Positions 52,080 to 62,330 are shown, numbered from the stretch's first letter. The stretch: 64,000 bases of DNA from Haloferax prahovense DSM 18310 (GCF_000336815.1 NZ_AOLG01000047.1:52135-116134); one strand, 5' to 3'. Notes: a model not told the origin generated them from the sequence alone. Numbers and translations are program-made.

Positions 52080-52889
52080 ATGGTCACGGTACGGTCCATT
52101 CGAGCGAAGGCTGGTAGCGAGCCCATCACGATGCTCACGGCGTACGACGCGCCGACCGCGAGCGTCGTCGACGAGGCGGGAATCGACATCATCCTCGTCG
52201 GCGACAGCATGGGCAACACGGCGCTCGGCTACGACTCGACGCTGCCGGTGACCGTCGAGGACGTAGCAAGCCGGACCGCCGCGGTGGCGCGCGCGGCCGA
52301 CGACGCCCTCGTCGTCGCCGACATGCCGTTCCTCTCGTTCGGCGTGGACGAGGCGTCGAGCGTCGAACACTGCGGTCGGATGCTCAAGGAGGCCGACGCC
52401 GACGCGGTCAAACTGGAGTGCGGACCCCACACCGTCGAGCTGACAGAACACCTCGTCCGGCTCGGTATTCCCGTGATGGCCCACCTCGGCTTGACCCCCC
52501 AGCGCGTCAAGGAAGTCGGCTACGGCAGGCAGGGGACGGACCGCGACGACGCACAGGTGATTCTCGACCTCGCGAAGGCCCACGCCGACGCGGGCGCGTT
52601 CTCGCTCGTCCTCGAACACGTCCCGGCGAACCTCGCAAAACAGGTCACGGAGGCCATCGACATCCCGACGATTGGCATCGGCGCAGGCCCCGACTGCGAC
52701 GGGCAGGTGCTCGTCGTCGACGACGTGGTCGGGATGAGCGACCGCACGCCGCCGTTTGCGGCCCAGTTCGGCGACGTGAAATCCGAGATGGAGACGGCGG
52801 TCGGCGCGTACAGGGACGCCGTCGAGGCCGGCGAGTTCCCGGCCGACGAACACAGCCACGTCGAGGACGACCTCGACGAACTGTACTGA
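52080..52889 (+). CDS. panB: 3-methyl-2-oxobutanoate hydroxymethyltransferase
   Basis: A 269-aa PanB, first enzyme of pantoate/CoA synthesis. Magnesium/substrate motifs VGDSMGNTALGYDSTLPVT, VVADMPFLSFG, HLGLTPQ, SLVLEHVP and IGIGAGPDCDGQVLVVDDVVGM are all intact. Most archaea use this bacterial-type enzyme with archaeal pantoate kinase downstream in the pathway. Single gene. The ATG at 52080 matches the family N-terminus. Confidence 0.95.
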   Translation: MVTVRSIRAKAGSEPITMLTAYDAPTASVVDEAGIDIILVGDSMGNTALGYDSTLPVTVEDVASRTAAVARAADDALVVADMPFLSFGVDEASSVEHCGRMLKEADADAVKLECGPHTVELTEHLVRLGIPVMAHLGLTPQRVKEVGYGRQGTDRDDAQVILDLAKAHADAGAFSLVLEHVPANLAKQVTEAIDIPTIGIGAGPDCDGQVLVVDDVVGMSDRTPPFAAQFGDVKSEMETAVGAYRDAVEAGEFPADEHSHVEDDLDELY

Positions 52890-52916
52890 GGAGGCTCGCG
52901 TCCGCGCGGCTTCAAC

Positions 52917-53699
52917 TCACGCGATGCGGCTGTCGAGGAACGTTTTCACGGCCTCGTTGAACGCTGCCGGCTGTTCGAGCATCGCAAGGTGCGCGGCGTC
53001 TTCGACCGTCTCGAGTTCGCAGTCGGGCATCGTCTCGGCGAGGTACTCGTGGTACGACGGCGGCGTCAGCCGGTCGTACTCGCCGACGAGCGCGAGCGTC
53101 GGAACCGAAATCCCCTCGATTTCGTCGCGCACATCGAAGGTGTGACACGACCGGAAATCGCGGCGGGTGACGGCCTGTCCCGCGTCGTACATCGCTTCTT
53201 TGGAGCCCTCGACGAGTCGCTCGTCGTCGGTGTGGAACAGTTTGTCTTCCCCGTGAAGGAACGAGACGGCGCGGTCGAAGTCGTCGTCGAGCCAGTTCAG
53301 CAGGTCCGAGAGCACGGCGAGTTTCGCGCCCGTGCCGGCGAGGACCAGCGCGTCGAGGTCGAGGTCGCGTTCGAGCGCCAGCGTCAGGACGACCGCGCCG
53401 CCGAGCGAGTTGCCGACGAGGACGCTCGCGTCGGTTTCCTCGACCACGGCGACCACGTCGTCGACGTAGGCCGAGAGCGTCTCGTAGCCGACGTCGGCGT
53501 TCACGTCGTCGCTGTCGCCGTGGCCGCTCAGGTCCAGTGCGGCGACCGGGTAGTCGCTCGCGAGGCGGAACTGACCGCGCCAGACGCCGTGTGCGCCGCC
53601 GCTCCCGTGGACACAGAGAACCGTCGGTCCTTCTCCGCCCGCGTCGCGGTATCGATAGGCTGTCTCTCGTCCGTGGTGGTCCGCCGAGGCCGTCTCCAT
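52917..53699 (-). CDS. alpha/beta-fold hydrolase
   Basis: A 260-aa hydrolase. Nucleophile elbow VGNSLGG (GxSxG, about 94-100), oxyanion region HGSGGAHGVWRGQ, the catalytic Asp in ALVGEYDRLTPP and His in EDAAHLAMLEQP. Start METASADHH at 53699, with TTTATT centred 26-28 nt upstream on its strand, so leaderless. The longer frame to 53801 is not conserved-looking. Substrate unknown. Confidence 0.88.
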   Translation of the reverse strand: METASADHHGRETAYRYRDAGGEGPTVLCVHGSGGAHGVWRGQFRLASDYPVAALDLSGHGDSDDVNADVGYETLSAYVDDVVAVVEETDASVLVGNSLGGAVVLTLALERDLDLDALVLAGTGAKLAVLSDLLNWLDDDFDRAVSFLHGEDKLFHTDDERLVEGSKEAMYDAGQAVTRRDFRSCHTFDVRDEIEGISVPTLALVGEYDRLTPPSYHEYLAETMPDCELETVEDAAHLAMLEQPAAFNEAVKTFLDSRIA

Positions 53700-53912
53700 A
53701 CCTCGAAACTGGTCGCCGCGAGCCAATAAACCCCCACGCCGGCACCGGGTTTCGGCGGCGGTCCGTCCCGCCTCGGCCGTGCGGGCGACTGCCGTGGCCA
53801 CTAGTTTGAGGTTACTCCGCCGCGAATAGCACGGTGAGGCGTGACGACTGTGAACCGCAATTCAACCGAAATGCGGCATATCGGTGTCGTCACCCGATCC
53901 GTCAGAGAAAGA

Positions 53913-53944
53913 TTTATATATTCAAAACGCTAACCTTGGGTTAG
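53913..53944 (+). promoter_or_regulatory. promoter of hsp20-like/cdc48 operon with inverted repeat next to TATA
   Basis: TTTATATA (53913-53920) is a strong TATA box, putting the start near 53942, 10 nt before the ATG. Just downstream CTAACC (53930-53935) and GGTTAG (53939-53944) form an inverted repeat with a 3-nt spacer. Its place between TATA and start is where archaeal heat-shock repressors such as Phr or HSR1 bind, so it is a candidate operator. Confidence 0.5.
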
Positions 53945-53951
53945 ACTTACC

Positions 53952-54203
53952 ATGAGCATGCAACAGTTCGCCGGCGGGAACGAGCGGTTCATTCGCCGGT
54001 ACGAATACGAAGACTGCTGGGTCATCGCGGCCGACGTGGGCCTCTCGGAAGACGAGGTCGACGTGGACATCGTCGGGTCGACGGCCATCGTCGTGGCCGA
54101 CCTCGGCGACCGCGTGACCGAGACGGAGTTCGAACTCCCCGCCGGCGGCGACGCCGACGTGGCGGTTCGAAACGGCGTGCTCACCATCACCCTCACCAAG
54201 TAA
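53952..54203 (+). CDS. small Hsp20/p23-like protein upstream of cdc48
   Basis: An 83-aa beta-sandwich protein: FIRRYEYEDCWVIAADVGLSEDEVDVDIVGSTAIVVADLGDRVTETEFELPAGGDADVAVRNGVLTITLTK. The last ten residues (NGVLTITLTK) are the alpha-crystallin hallmark. It lacks the usual N- and C-terminal tails of small heat-shock proteins (compare the family DUF7127). It abuts cdc48: the stop codon is followed directly by the cdc48 ATG at 54204, so the two are in one operon and it may be a substrate adaptor. Confidence 0.82.
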   Translation: MSMQQFAGGNERFIRRYEYEDCWVIAADVGLSEDEVDVDIVGSTAIVVADLGDRVTETEFELPAGGDADVAVRNGVLTITLTK

Positions 54204-56468
54204 ATGAAACTCATCGTCAAACCCCTCAAACAGAAGGACGCCGGTCGCGGACTCGCCGCTATCGACCGAGCCGCGGCCGCGGAACTCGACCTCGAAGGCG
54301 GAGATTTCATCCGCATCGACGGTCCGAACGACGGGACCGCCATCGCCCGCGTCTGGCCCGGTTACCCCGAAGACCAGGGAACCGGCATCATCCGCATCGA
54401 CGGTCGTCTCCGCCAGCAGGCCGGCGTCGGCATCGACGAGCGCGTGGACGTGGAGAAAGCCGACGTGAAGCCCGCAAAGCGCGTCACTATCGCGCTCCCG
54501 CAGAACCTCCGCATCGGCGGTAACATCGGGACTTACATCCGCGACAAGCTCTCCGGTCAGCCGGTCGCGCAGGGCCAGAGCGTCCAGCTTCCGCTCGGCT
54601 TCGGCTTCATGAGCGCGTCGAACCAGTCGGTGCCAATCAAAATCGCGTCGACCGACCCGGACGGCACCGTCGTCGTCACCGACAACACCGAATTCCAGGT
54701 GAGCCAGAAGCCCGCCGAGCAGATCAAGGACTCCGCGCCGGGCGACGACGGCGGTCCCTCCGTCACCTACGAGGACATCGGCGGCCTCGACAAGGAGCTC
54801 GAACAGGTCCGTGAGATGATCGAACTCCCGATGCGCCACCCCGAGCTGTTCAAGCGCCTCGGTATCGAGCCGCCGAAGGGCGTTCTCCTGCACGGCCCGC
54901 CGGGCACGGGGAAGACCCTCATCGCGAAGGCCGTCGCCAACGAAATCGACGCCTCGTTCCACACCATCTCCGGCCCGGAGATCATGTCGAAATACTACGG
55001 GGAGTCCGAAGAGCAACTCCGCGAAATCTTCGAGGAGGCCACGGAGAACTCGCCCGCCATCGTCTTCATCGACGAGATAGACTCCATCGCGCCCAAGCGC
55101 AGCGAGGCCGGCGGTGACGTGGAACGCCGCGTCGTCGCCCAACTGCTGTCGCTCATGGACGGCCTCGACGAGCGCGGCGAAGTCGTCGTCATCGGCGCGA
55201 CCAACCGCGTGGACGCCATCGACAACGCGCTCCGCCGCGGCGGGCGCTTCGACCGCGAAATCGAAATCGGCGTGCCGGACCGCGACGGACGCAAGGAAAT
55301 CATGCAGGTCCACACGCGGAACATGCCGCTGACCGACGACGTGGACCTCGACGCCTACGCCGACAGCACTCACGGCTTCGTCGGGGCGGACCTCGAATCG
55401 CTGGCCAAGGAGTCGGCGATGCACGCCCTGCGGCGCATCCGGCCGCAACTCGACCTCGACGCCGAGGAGATAGACGCCGAGGTGCTCGAAGGCCTCAAGG
55501 TCACGGAAGACGATTTCAGACAGGCGCTCAAGAGCATCGAGCCCTCGGCGCTCCGCGAGGTGTTCGTCGAGGTTCCCGACGTGACGTGGGAGGACGTGGG
55601 CGGACTCGAACCCACGAAAGAGCGCCTCCGCGAGACCATCCAGTGGCCCCTCGAATACCCCGAGGTGTTCCAGCAGATGGACATGGACGCCGCCAAGGGC
55701 GTCCTGATGTACGGCCCGCCGGGGACGGGGAAGACCCTGCTGGCGAAGGCCGTCGCCAACGAGGCGGAGTCGAACTTCATCTCCATCAAGGGCCCCGAAC
55801 TCCTGAACAAGTTCGTCGGGGAGTCCGAAAAGGGCGTCCGCGAGGTGTTCAAGAAGGCCCGCGAGAACGCCCCGACGGTGGTGTTCTTCGACGAAATCGA
55901 CTCCATCGCGACCGAGCGCGGTCGCGACTCGTCGAGTTCGGGCGTCACCGAGCGCGTCGTCTCCCAACTGCTCACCGAACTCGACGGCCTCGAAGCGCTC
56001 GAAGACGTGGTCGTCATCGCGACGACCAACCGGCCGGACCTCATCGACTCGGCGCTCCTGCGCCCCGGCCGCCTCGACCGCCACGTCCACGTGCCCGTCC
56101 CCGACGAGGACGCCCGCCGCGCCATCCTCGACGTGCACACCCGCGAAAAGCCGTTGGCTGACGACGTCGACCTCGATAAAATCGCGTCGAAGACCGACGG
56201 CTACGTCGGTGCCGACCTCGAAGCGCTCGCCCGCGAGGCGTCGATGAACGCCTCCCGCGAGTTCATCCGGAGCGTCGAGAAGGAGGACATCGGCGAGAGC
56301 GTCGGTAACGTCCGCGTGACGATGGAACACTTCGAGAACGCCCTCGACGAAATCGGCGCGAGCGTCACCGACGACGTGCGCCGCCGCTACGAGGAGATCG
56401 AAGAGCGCTTCCAGAAGAGCGAGGTCGAACGCGACCGCGAGACCGAAGTCGGCCGCACCTTCCAGTAA
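54204..56468 (+). CDS. cdc48: CDC48/VAT AAA+ ATPase
   Basis: A 754-aa AAA+ unfoldase. N-domain (about 1-190, starting [24 protein letters not shown]), D1 with Walker [21 protein letters not shown] (about 229) and Walker [14 protein letters not shown]2 with Walker [21 protein letters not shown] (about 502) and [15 protein letters not shown]-terminal residues are EVGRTFQ. Hexamers unfold proteins for the proteasome. Its position behind the small chaperone suggests a protein-quality-control unit. Confidence 0.97.
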   Translation: MKLIVKPLKQKDAGRGLAAIDRAAAAELDLEGGDFIRIDGPNDGTAIARVWPGYPEDQGTGIIRIDGRLRQQAGVGIDERVDVEKADVKPAKRVTIALPQNLRIGGNIGTYIRDKLSGQPVAQGQSVQLPLGFGFMSASNQSVPIKIASTDPDGTVVVTDNTEFQVSQKPAEQIKDSAPGDDGGPSVTYEDIGGLDKELEQVREMIELPMRHPELFKRLGIEPPKGVLLHGPPGTGKTLIAKAVANEIDASFHTISGPEIMSKYYGESEEQLREIFEEATENSPAIVFIDEIDSIAPKRSEAGGDVERRVVAQLLSLMDGLDERGEVVVIGATNRVDAIDNALRRGGRFDREIEIGVPDRDGRKEIMQVHTRNMPLTDDVDLDAYADSTHGFVGADLESLAKESAMHALRRIRPQLDLDAEEIDAEVLEGLKVTEDDFRQALKSIEPSALREVFVEVPDVTWEDVGGLEPTKERLRETIQWPLEYPEVFQQMDMDAAKGVLMYGPPGTGKTLLAKAVANEAESNFISIKGPELLNKFVGESEKGVREVFKKARENAPTVVFFDEIDSIATERGRDSSSSGVTERVVSQLLTELDGLEALEDVVVIATTNRPDLIDSALLRPGRLDRHVHVPVPDEDARRAILDVHTREKPLADDVDLDKIASKTDGYVGADLEALAREASMNASREFIRSVEKEDIGESVGNVRVTMEHFENALDEIGASVTDDVRRRYEEIEERFQKSEVERDRETEVGRTFQ

Positions 56469-56849
56469 GCGGCCCGCGGCCGTCGCGCGAACTCCCACGT
56501 GACCCCGACGACCCTCGCGATTCCGACGATTTTTCGAACTCGACCGCCGAGCGACGGCACCGTCGGCCGCGGACCGACCGGGCGGTTCGCGGTCGCGTTC
56601 ATCCGACCTACCACCCGACGGGCCACCGCGACCGTCACGTTCATATCACTCCCATCTGCTACGTAGTGGTACGCGGTTCTCGGGATACGCAATAATCAAC
56701 GAGTTCTACGTTTATTTCACCGGAAATGCGGTGTGTCTCCCGTCGTTTGTAAAGAATGTACTCGGTCAGTAGTTGTCGGTTCGACGCGAGACGGAAACCG
56801 GACGGTCCGCCGGGGCGGGGCAGTCGCCCGGTCGAGGCGGCGTCCCCGT
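56469..56849. other. intergenic region between convergent cdc48 and peroxiredoxin genes
   Basis: 381 nt between two convergent stops. I find no gene. The part from about 56690 to 56720 is AT-richer than its surroundings, which may help terminate one or both transcripts. Several short frames cross it on both strands but they are Arg/Pro-rich and unconvincing. Confidence 0.5.
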
Positions 56850-57317
56850 TCAGCCGTCCAGTTCGTCGAGATCGGCGAGGATTTCGTCGGCGTGGCCGTC
56901 GGGCGAGACGCCCTCGTAGACCCGCTCGATGGTCCCGTCGGGGCCGACGAGATACGAGTTGCGGAAGACGCCGTCGAACGTCTTGCCGAACATGTTCTTT
57001 TCGCCGTACGAGCCGTACGCCGAGGAGACGCTGCCGTCTTCGTCCGACAGGAGCGTGAAGGGAAGGTCGTACTTCTCGGCGAACGAGTCGAGGTCCGAAA
57101 CGGGGTCGTCGCTGATGCCGAGAACCGTCGCGTCGCGTTCCTCGAACTCGTCCCACGAGTCGCGGAAGCCGCAGGCTTCGGTGGTACAGCCCGGCGTGTC
57201 GGCGCGCGGGTAGAAGTAGACCACGACGTGTTCGCCGCGGAGGTCGGAAAGCGAGACGAGGTCGCCGCGCTGGTCGGGCAGTTCGAAGTCGGGGGCGTCG
57301 TCGCCAATGTCGAGCAT
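56850..57317 (-). CDS. bcp: peroxiredoxin, Bcp/PrxQ type
   Basis: A 155-aa thioredoxin-fold peroxidase. The peroxidatic and resolving Cys are in DTPGCTTEACGFRD (Cys 4 residues apart, PrxQ arrangement), with FELPDQRGDLVSLSDLRGEHVVVYFYPRA before it. Reduces hydroperoxides using a thioredoxin-like donor. ATG 57317 follows GTG 57323; both are possible and the difference is two residues. Convergent with cdc48. Confidence 0.93.
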   Translation of the reverse strand: MLDIGDDAPDFELPDQRGDLVSLSDLRGEHVVVYFYPRADTPGCTTEACGFRDSWDEFEERDATVLGISDDPVSDLDSFAEKYDLPFTLLSDEDGSVSSAYGSYGEKNMFGKTFDGVFRNSYLVGPDGTIERVYEGVSPDGHADEILADLDELDG

Positions 57318-57353
57318 AGCCACCAGTTCCGGCGGCGGAAAGAAGGGTCTTTC

Positions 57354-58319
57354 TCAGTCGAGTTTCTCGGCCGCGCCGCGCTCGACCAGCGGGTCGGCGT
57401 TGGCCGCCGGAAGCGTCACCACGTCCTCGGTGGCGAGGTCGTACTCGCGCTCGTCGACGCCGAGGATGGTCCCTACGTCGGCGGTGATGCGGACCGTCTC
57501 GCGCTCGTCGGCGAGACCGGAAAGCGGGTCGTCGGCGGACGGTTCAACCGTGTCGGTATCGCCCGCTGACGGGGCCGCGGTCTCCGAGTCTGGTTCGTCC
57601 GGCGGAACCGCGGGACCGGAGTCCGAGGGGCCGGAATCGGTCGACACCGCGGCGGCCTCGGTGGCCGGTCGGCCGGGGTCCGGTTGGGGCGTCGACTGCG
57701 CGCCCGAAGCGTCGTCGCCGGTTCCGCCGCCCATCGCGTCCGCGAGCACGTCGCCCGCGGCCGAGTCGCCGGTGGGGGTCTCGGAGCCGTCAGCGTCGGT
57801 GCCAATGCCGGTCGGCGCGGTCTCCGGGTCGGGTTCGTCCGGTGGAACCGCGGGTCCGGAATCGCCGGGCGCGCCCGGTTCCGCGGTCGTCACGTCGGTC
57901 GCGGAAACGGCGTCCTTCGGGGAGTCGGCGGCCGACACGTCTTCGAGCGCGGAGAGCACCGTGCCGCGGTTCTCCTCGATGCGGTCGACGAGGTCGTCGA
58001 ACAGCCGCTTTTCCTCGTGGGTCAGCCCGTCCGTCTCGGAGGACATCCCCGCGGCCGCGAAGCTCGCGGCCTTGACGACCTTGCCGACGCGGCGCTCGTA
58101 GATGGAGGTGACGACCTCCTCCGCGGTCTCGATTTCGTCCGTGAGCCGCCGAATCTCCGGCGAGTAGTGGGTGCCGAGCTGTTCGGCCTTCTGCTCGCGT
58201 TTCGCCTTCTGCTCGGCGATGAACTCCGCGACGTCCTCGTAGAACGACTCGCGGAGGTGCTGTAGGCTGTCTTTCTGTCGCTCCGTCCGAAGCACGCTCC
58301 TGAGGTCGTCTACGTTCAT
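57354..58319 (-). CDS. archaeal GINS (Gins51-type) replication factor
   Basis: A 321-aa protein. N-terminal helical A domain (1-130) with [38 protein letters not shown] and [32 protein letters not shown], a long acidic/Pro linker (140-265), and a C-terminal B domain [47 protein letters not shown]. It sits next to priS with a 4-nt overlap, the usual archaeal arrangement. The linker contains two copies of [16 protein letters not shown] (about residues 153-168 and 233-248), reflecting a near-exact repeat in the DNA 240 nt apart. Confidence 0.88.
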   Translation of the reverse strand: MNVDDLRSVLRTERQKDSLQHLRESFYEDVAEFIAEQKAKREQKAEQLGTHYSPEIRRLTDEIETAEEVVTSIYERRVGKVVKAASFAAAGMSSETDGLTHEEKRLFDDLVDRIEENRGTVLSALEDVSAADSPKDAVSATDVTTAEPGAPGDSGPAVPPDEPDPETAPTGIGTDADGSETPTGDSAAGDVLADAMGGGTGDDASGAQSTPQPDPGRPATEAAAVSTDSGPSDSGPAVPPDEPDSETAAPSAGDTDTVEPSADDPLSGLADERETVRITADVGTILGVDEREYDLATEDVVTLPAANADPLVERGAAEKLD

Positions 58320-59473
58320 TCTGTCACCTTCTCGGCTCGACCGCGAGTCATGAGAAACACGCCGAGGCTCTCGTCTACCGACTGCACGCCGGAGTCGAGT
58401 GTAAAGCTATCGCCGTCGAACTCGACCTCGCCGGGGTCGGTCACTCTGACGGCGATGTCGCGGCCGCGGAAGCGGTCCGGGACCGCATCGGAGAGGGGGT
58501 CGAAGTCGTCGATTTCGTCGCGGTCGAGCGGTTCGACGACGAGTCCCGACCCGCCGTGGAGGCTCTTCGGGAGGCGAATCAGCCGTTTCGTGTCGGTCGT
58601 CACGGGTTCGTCTATCGGCGAGGTCTCGTCCTCGACGGTCTCGTGGGCGAGCGCCTCGACCAGCGTCCGGACGCCCGGGCCGCCGGCCTCGACGTTGCCC
58701 TCGCGGACGGCGTCGGGGTTGTTCCGGAACGCGCCGAGAATCGTTTTCGCGCGCCCGTCGCCGATACCGTCGAGTTCCTTCAACCGCGAGAGCGCGGCGT
58801 CTTCTTCCATCTCCAACAGCGCGTCCACGAACGCGAGGAGTCGCCGGTGGGTCCGCCGGCCCCACCCGCCCTCGGTTCGGAGGACGCGCTGGGTCGTCGT
58901 CCCGTGCTGTCGCGTCTCGACGAGCGCGTCGAAGTCGAGGTCGATGGCGCGGATGTAATCGACCACCTCGCGGCGGGCCTCGCTGTCGAGGCCGCGGACC
59001 GATTCGTCGCGCACGTGGACGTGGTAGCCGCGGCCGCCGGAGAATACGGCCTGCATCTCCTCGAACGCGAAGTCGTCTTCGAGGAGGCTCAGCAGGTCGA
59101 GAAGGGCCTCCTTCCCGGCGTCGAGCATATCGGCGTACCCCGTCGTCTCGGGGTCGACGCCGGGGAGGTGGTCCGCGTCGATGTCGAAGACGAGGTCGGC
59201 CTCGCGCCAGTCCTTGTCGTCCATCGAGGCCGCGCCGGGGTCCGAAAACCGGGCCGACGAGAAGTAGACGTGCCGGGGCGCGCTCCGGGCGAGGTAGTCC
59301 GAGAGGTCGCCGAGGTCGAGAAGCGACTGGTGGCGGTGCATCCGCGTGCCGCCGGCCGACCACGGGATGACCCCCCACTCCCGTTCGCCCGGCGCGGGCG
59401 GGAGCGGAACGTCGGTGCTCCGGTAGTAGTCACCGAAGCGACCTTCGAGGTACTCACGAGTGCGCCCGTCCAT
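58316..59473 (-). CDS. priS: DNA primase small (catalytic) subunit
   Basis: A 385-aa archaeal-eukaryotic primase catalytic subunit. The active-site Asp motif is [12 protein letters not shown] (about residues 92-103), followed by [16 protein letters not shown] (about 142-157) and a later [19 protein letters not shown]. It synthesises RNA/DNA primers with PriL, which is not in the window. GINS follows with a 4-nt overlap, so the pair is translationally coupled. Upstream is the divergent aldo/keto reductase gene. Confidence 0.95.
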   Translation of the reverse strand: MDGRTREYLEGRFGDYYRSTDVPLPPAPGEREWGVIPWSAGGTRMHRHQSLLDLGDLSDYLARSAPRHVYFSSARFSDPGAASMDDKDWREADLVFDIDADHLPGVDPETTGYADMLDAGKEALLDLLSLLEDDFAFEEMQAVFSGGRGYHVHVRDESVRGLDSEARREVVDYIRAIDLDFDALVETRQHGTTTQRVLRTEGGWGRRTHRRLLAFVDALLEMEEDAALSRLKELDGIGDGRAKTILGAFRNNPDAVREGNVEAGGPGVRTLVEALAHETVEDETSPIDEPVTTDTKRLIRLPKSLHGGSGLVVEPLDRDEIDDFDPLSDAVPDRFRGRDIAVRVTDPGEVEFDGDSFTLDSGVQSVDESLGVFLMTRGRAEKVTE

Positions 59474-59589
59474 ACATCTCGGGTTCCAGAGGCGCGGGTA
59501 AAGCCATTACGTCTCCCCACGGCCGTGGTCGTTTCTCTCACGTCCGTGATGTGAGTATGCTTATCATTGACGTTCGTGTATGAAGCGGT

Positions 59590-60576
59590 GTGACCGACAT
59601 GGAGTACACCTACCTCGGCGACACCGGCCTCGAAGTCTCACGGCTCTGTCTGGGCTGTATGAACTTCGGCTCCAGCGCGGAGTGGATGATGAACGACAGG
59701 CAGGCGAGTCTCGACCTCCTCGACAACGCGCTCGACGCCGGCATCAACTTCCTCGACACGGCGAACGCCTACTCCCGCGGGGAGTCGGAGGAAATCGTCG
59801 GCGAGGCCATCGCCGAGCGCGACCGCGAGGAGCTCGCCATCGCGACGAAGGTTTACTTCCCGATGGGTGACGGGCCGAACAAGTCCGGGCTCTCGCGCAA
59901 GCACATCATCGACCAGGCGCACGCGAGCCTCGACCGACTCGGCACCGACTACATCGACCTCTACCAGATACACCGCTGGGACGACGGCGTTCCCATCGAG
60001 GAGACGCTCTCGGCGCTCGACTACCTCGTCGAAGAGGGGCTCGTCCGCTACGTCGGCGCGAGCACGATGACCTCGTACCAGTTCACGAGGGCGCTGTACA
60101 CCGCCGACGTGGAGAACTTCGAACGCTTCGCCTGCATGCAACCGGAGTACAACGCGGTCGACCGCCACGAGGAGGCGAACCTGCTTCCGGTCTGCGAGGG
60201 CGAGGGCATCGGCGTCATCCCGTGGTCGCCGCTCGCGGGCGGCTTCCTCACGGGCAAGTACGAGCGCGACGCCGAGGTCCCGGCGGACACGCGCGCGGAC
60301 TCGGACGAGTACACGTCGAACCGCTTTACCGACGAGAACTGGGGCATCCTCGACGCGATTCGCTCGCTCGCCGAGGAGAAAGGGGCGACGCCCGCGCAGG
60401 TGTCGCTCGCGTGGCTCCTCCACAAACCCGTCGTGGACGCGCCCATCATCGGGCCGCGCCGACTCGACCACCTCGAAGAGAACGTCGGCGCGCTCGACGT
60501 GGACCTGAGTGAAAACGATATCGAGCGAATCGAAGCCCCAAAGACGCCGCGGTGGCCCGCGCCGGGTAAAGACTAA
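59590..60576 (+). CDS. aldo/keto reductase
   Basis: A 328-aa (or 325 from ATG 59599) NADPH-dependent oxidoreductase. Catalytic tetrad positions: Asp and Tyr in FLDTANAYSRGESE, Lys in IATKVYFPMG, His in DLYQIHRWDD. It has the LGTDYIDLYQIH and WSPLAGGFLTGKY blocks of the AKR family. TTAT near 59560-59563 gives a transcript start near 59587, favouring the GTG at 59590 as a leaderless start, but MEYTYLGDTG (59599) is the conserved N-terminus. It precedes the ABC transporter by 155 nt and may belong with its sugar. Confidence 0.9.
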   Translation: MTDMEYTYLGDTGLEVSRLCLGCMNFGSSAEWMMNDRQASLDLLDNALDAGINFLDTANAYSRGESEEIVGEAIAERDREELAIATKVYFPMGDGPNKSGLSRKHIIDQAHASLDRLGTDYIDLYQIHRWDDGVPIEETLSALDYLVEEGLVRYVGASTMTSYQFTRALYTADVENFERFACMQPEYNAVDRHEEANLLPVCEGEGIGVIPWSPLAGGFLTGKYERDAEVPADTRADSDEYTSNRFTDENWGILDAIRSLAEEKGATPAQVSLAWLLHKPVVDAPIIGPRRLDHLEENVGALDVDLSENDIERIEAPKTPRWPAPGKD

Positions 60577-60731
60577 GCGTCAACGGCGCTATATTTTATA
60601 AACAATCGTTACAAATACTCTATTGATTGAATTCCGGACTGCCGAGACTATTGACAAGTAATTTACTACAACACCGGTAGTGGCCAGCACCAAAACTATA
60701 AATAATCACTAATTGTAGAATACAGACTGTA
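60577..60731 (+). promoter_or_regulatory. promoter region of the sugar ABC importer
   Basis: AT-rich 155-nt stretch. CTATAAATA (60696-60704) is a strong TATA box, starting transcription near 60726, 5-6 nt before ATG 60732. Upstream, ACTAC (60665-60669) and GTAGT (60677-60681) form an inverted repeat with a 7-nt spacer, a possible regulator site. TATATTTTATAA at about 60589-60600 may end the aldo/keto reductase transcript. Confidence 0.45.
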
Positions 60732-62282
60732 ATGGTTGATGCTGACTCACGCAAGGGCAAGCGTACTGGCGTCTCTCGACGCAATTTTGTGAAGGCGGCC
60801 GGCGCATCGGGCGTCGCCGTCGGACTGGCCGGGTGCATTAGCACCGGCGGTGGAGACGGCAACGGCGGCGGAAACGGTGGCACCGACACCGACACCGACA
60901 CGCCGATTAACACCGAAGAGACCACCGACGACATCACGCTTCAGTGGGCCGCCGACACCCGCGTCGCGGAGGCGGAAGAGGAAGTCGTGCAGGCGCTCCG
61001 GGACGCCGGCCTCCCGGAGAACATCGATATCGACATCCTCGCCGGGTCGCAGGTGACGGACAACCGGCAGGCACAGTACCAGCAGTGGCTCTCCGGTGGT
61101 CGCTCGGAGCCGACGCTGCTCATGATGGACAGCGGGTGGACGATTCCGTTCATCGCGCGGAACCAACTGCAGAACCTCTCGCAGTCGCTCCCGGAGGAGA
61201 TGACCAGTACCATCGAAGAGGAGTACTTCGAGGCCAGCGTCTCGACGGCGAAGGGGTCGAACGGCGACCTCTACGGCCAGCCGCTGTTCCCCGACTTCCC
61301 GACGGTCCAGTACCGAAAGGACCTGCTCCGAAACGCGGGCTACACCGACGAGGACTTCTCGACGTGGGCGACCGAGTCCATGTCGTGGGAAGACTTCTCG
61401 CGCGTCACGAAGGAGGCGCTCGACGCCAACCCCGACATCGAGAACGGGTTCACGTTCCAGGCGAACGTCTACGAGGGCCTGTCGTGCTGTGACTTCAACG
61501 AGTTCATGACCTCGTACGGCGGCGCGTACTTCGGCGGCCGCGAGAACCTGTTCGGCCCCATCGGTGACCGCCCCATCACGGTCGAAGAAGAGCCGGTCAT
61601 CAACGCGATTCGGATGGTCCGGACGCTCATCCACGGCGAGGACGACGAGTACGCCCTCGACGGCATCACGGGCGGCATCTCGCCCGAGGCGGTCCTCCAG
61701 TGGACCGAGGACCCGTCCCGACAGCCCTTCACGACGGGCAACGCGGTCATGCACCGCAACTGGCCGTACTCCATCGTCATCAACGGCGCGGAGCCGTCGG
61801 AGGAGAACGACCAGACCGGCTTCGGCGAGGACCTCGGCGTCATGCCGATTCCGTACGGCGTCACCGCCGACGAGGCCCAGTACGAGGGCACCGGCGGCCC
61901 CGTCGCCGCCCTCGGCGGCTGGCACATGACGATGAACCCGAACTCCTCGGACGAACAGAAGCAGGCCGCGGTGCAGGTGCTTCGGACGATGCAGACCGAG
62001 CAGTTCCAGCTGGACATGTTCCGCATCATCGGCTGGATTCCGCCGCGCCCGTCGCTGCTCGAATCCGACCAGGCCGCCGAGGTGCCCATCATCGGCCGCT
62101 ACCTCGACGCCCTGAAGGTCGCCGGCGAGAACGCGATTCCCCGCCCGGTCACCGTCGTTTGGCCGCAGCAGTCCGGCCGCATCTCCCAGGAGGTCAACGC
62201 CGCGTTCGCCCAGGAGAAATCCCCCGAACAGGCGATGTCCGACCTCGCATCACAGCTCGAACAGATCGAGCAGAACGCGTAG
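60732..62282 (+). CDS. ABC transporter sugar-binding lipoprotein (Tat-exported)
   Basis: A 516-aa extracellular solute-binding protein. Tat signal with SRRNFVKAAGASGVAVGLAGC: twin Arg at 16-17 and a lipobox LAGC ending at about Cys 34, so it is a lipid-anchored protein exported folded, the normal haloarchaeal route. A Gly/Asp linker follows, then the binding domain with family-1 features (GWTIPFIARNQLQNLS, FPTVQYRKDLL, NAVMHRNWPYSI, PRPVTVVWPQQSGRISQEVNAAF). The final block is typical of trehalose/maltose-like sugar importers. Two permease genes follow. Confidence 0.9.
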   Translation: MVDADSRKGKRTGVSRRNFVKAAGASGVAVGLAGCISTGGGDGNGGGNGGTDTDTDTPINTEETTDDITLQWAADTRVAEAEEEVVQALRDAGLPENIDIDILAGSQVTDNRQAQYQQWLSGGRSEPTLLMMDSGWTIPFIARNQLQNLSQSLPEEMTSTIEEEYFEASVSTAKGSNGDLYGQPLFPDFPTVQYRKDLLRNAGYTDEDFSTWATESMSWEDFSRVTKEALDANPDIENGFTFQANVYEGLSCCDFNEFMTSYGGAYFGGRENLFGPIGDRPITVEEEPVINAIRMVRTLIHGEDDEYALDGITGGISPEAVLQWTEDPSRQPFTTGNAVMHRNWPYSIVINGAEPSEENDQTGFGEDLGVMPIPYGVTADEAQYEGTGGPVAALGGWHMTMNPNSSDEQKQAAVQVLRTMQTEQFQLDMFRIIGWIPPRPSLLESDQAAEVPIIGRYLDALKVAGENAIPRPVTVVWPQQSGRISQEVNAAFAQEKSPEQAMSDLASQLEQIEQNA

Positions 62283-62330
62283 AGCAACGTCTTTACCGAG
62301 ACGTAACAAACATACACGTTATCATTTGAC

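Noticed and set aside
53922..56498. 858-codon frame on the minus strand opposite cdc48
   Set aside because: It is the antisense of a clear CDC48 gene; high GC with G/C third positions leaves long antisense frames open. No family motif is visible.
59532..59560. TCACG/CGTGA palindrome before the aldo/keto reductase gene as an operator
   Set aside because: Arms are only 5 nt and similar strings are common in this GC-rich sequence; I could not distinguish it from chance.
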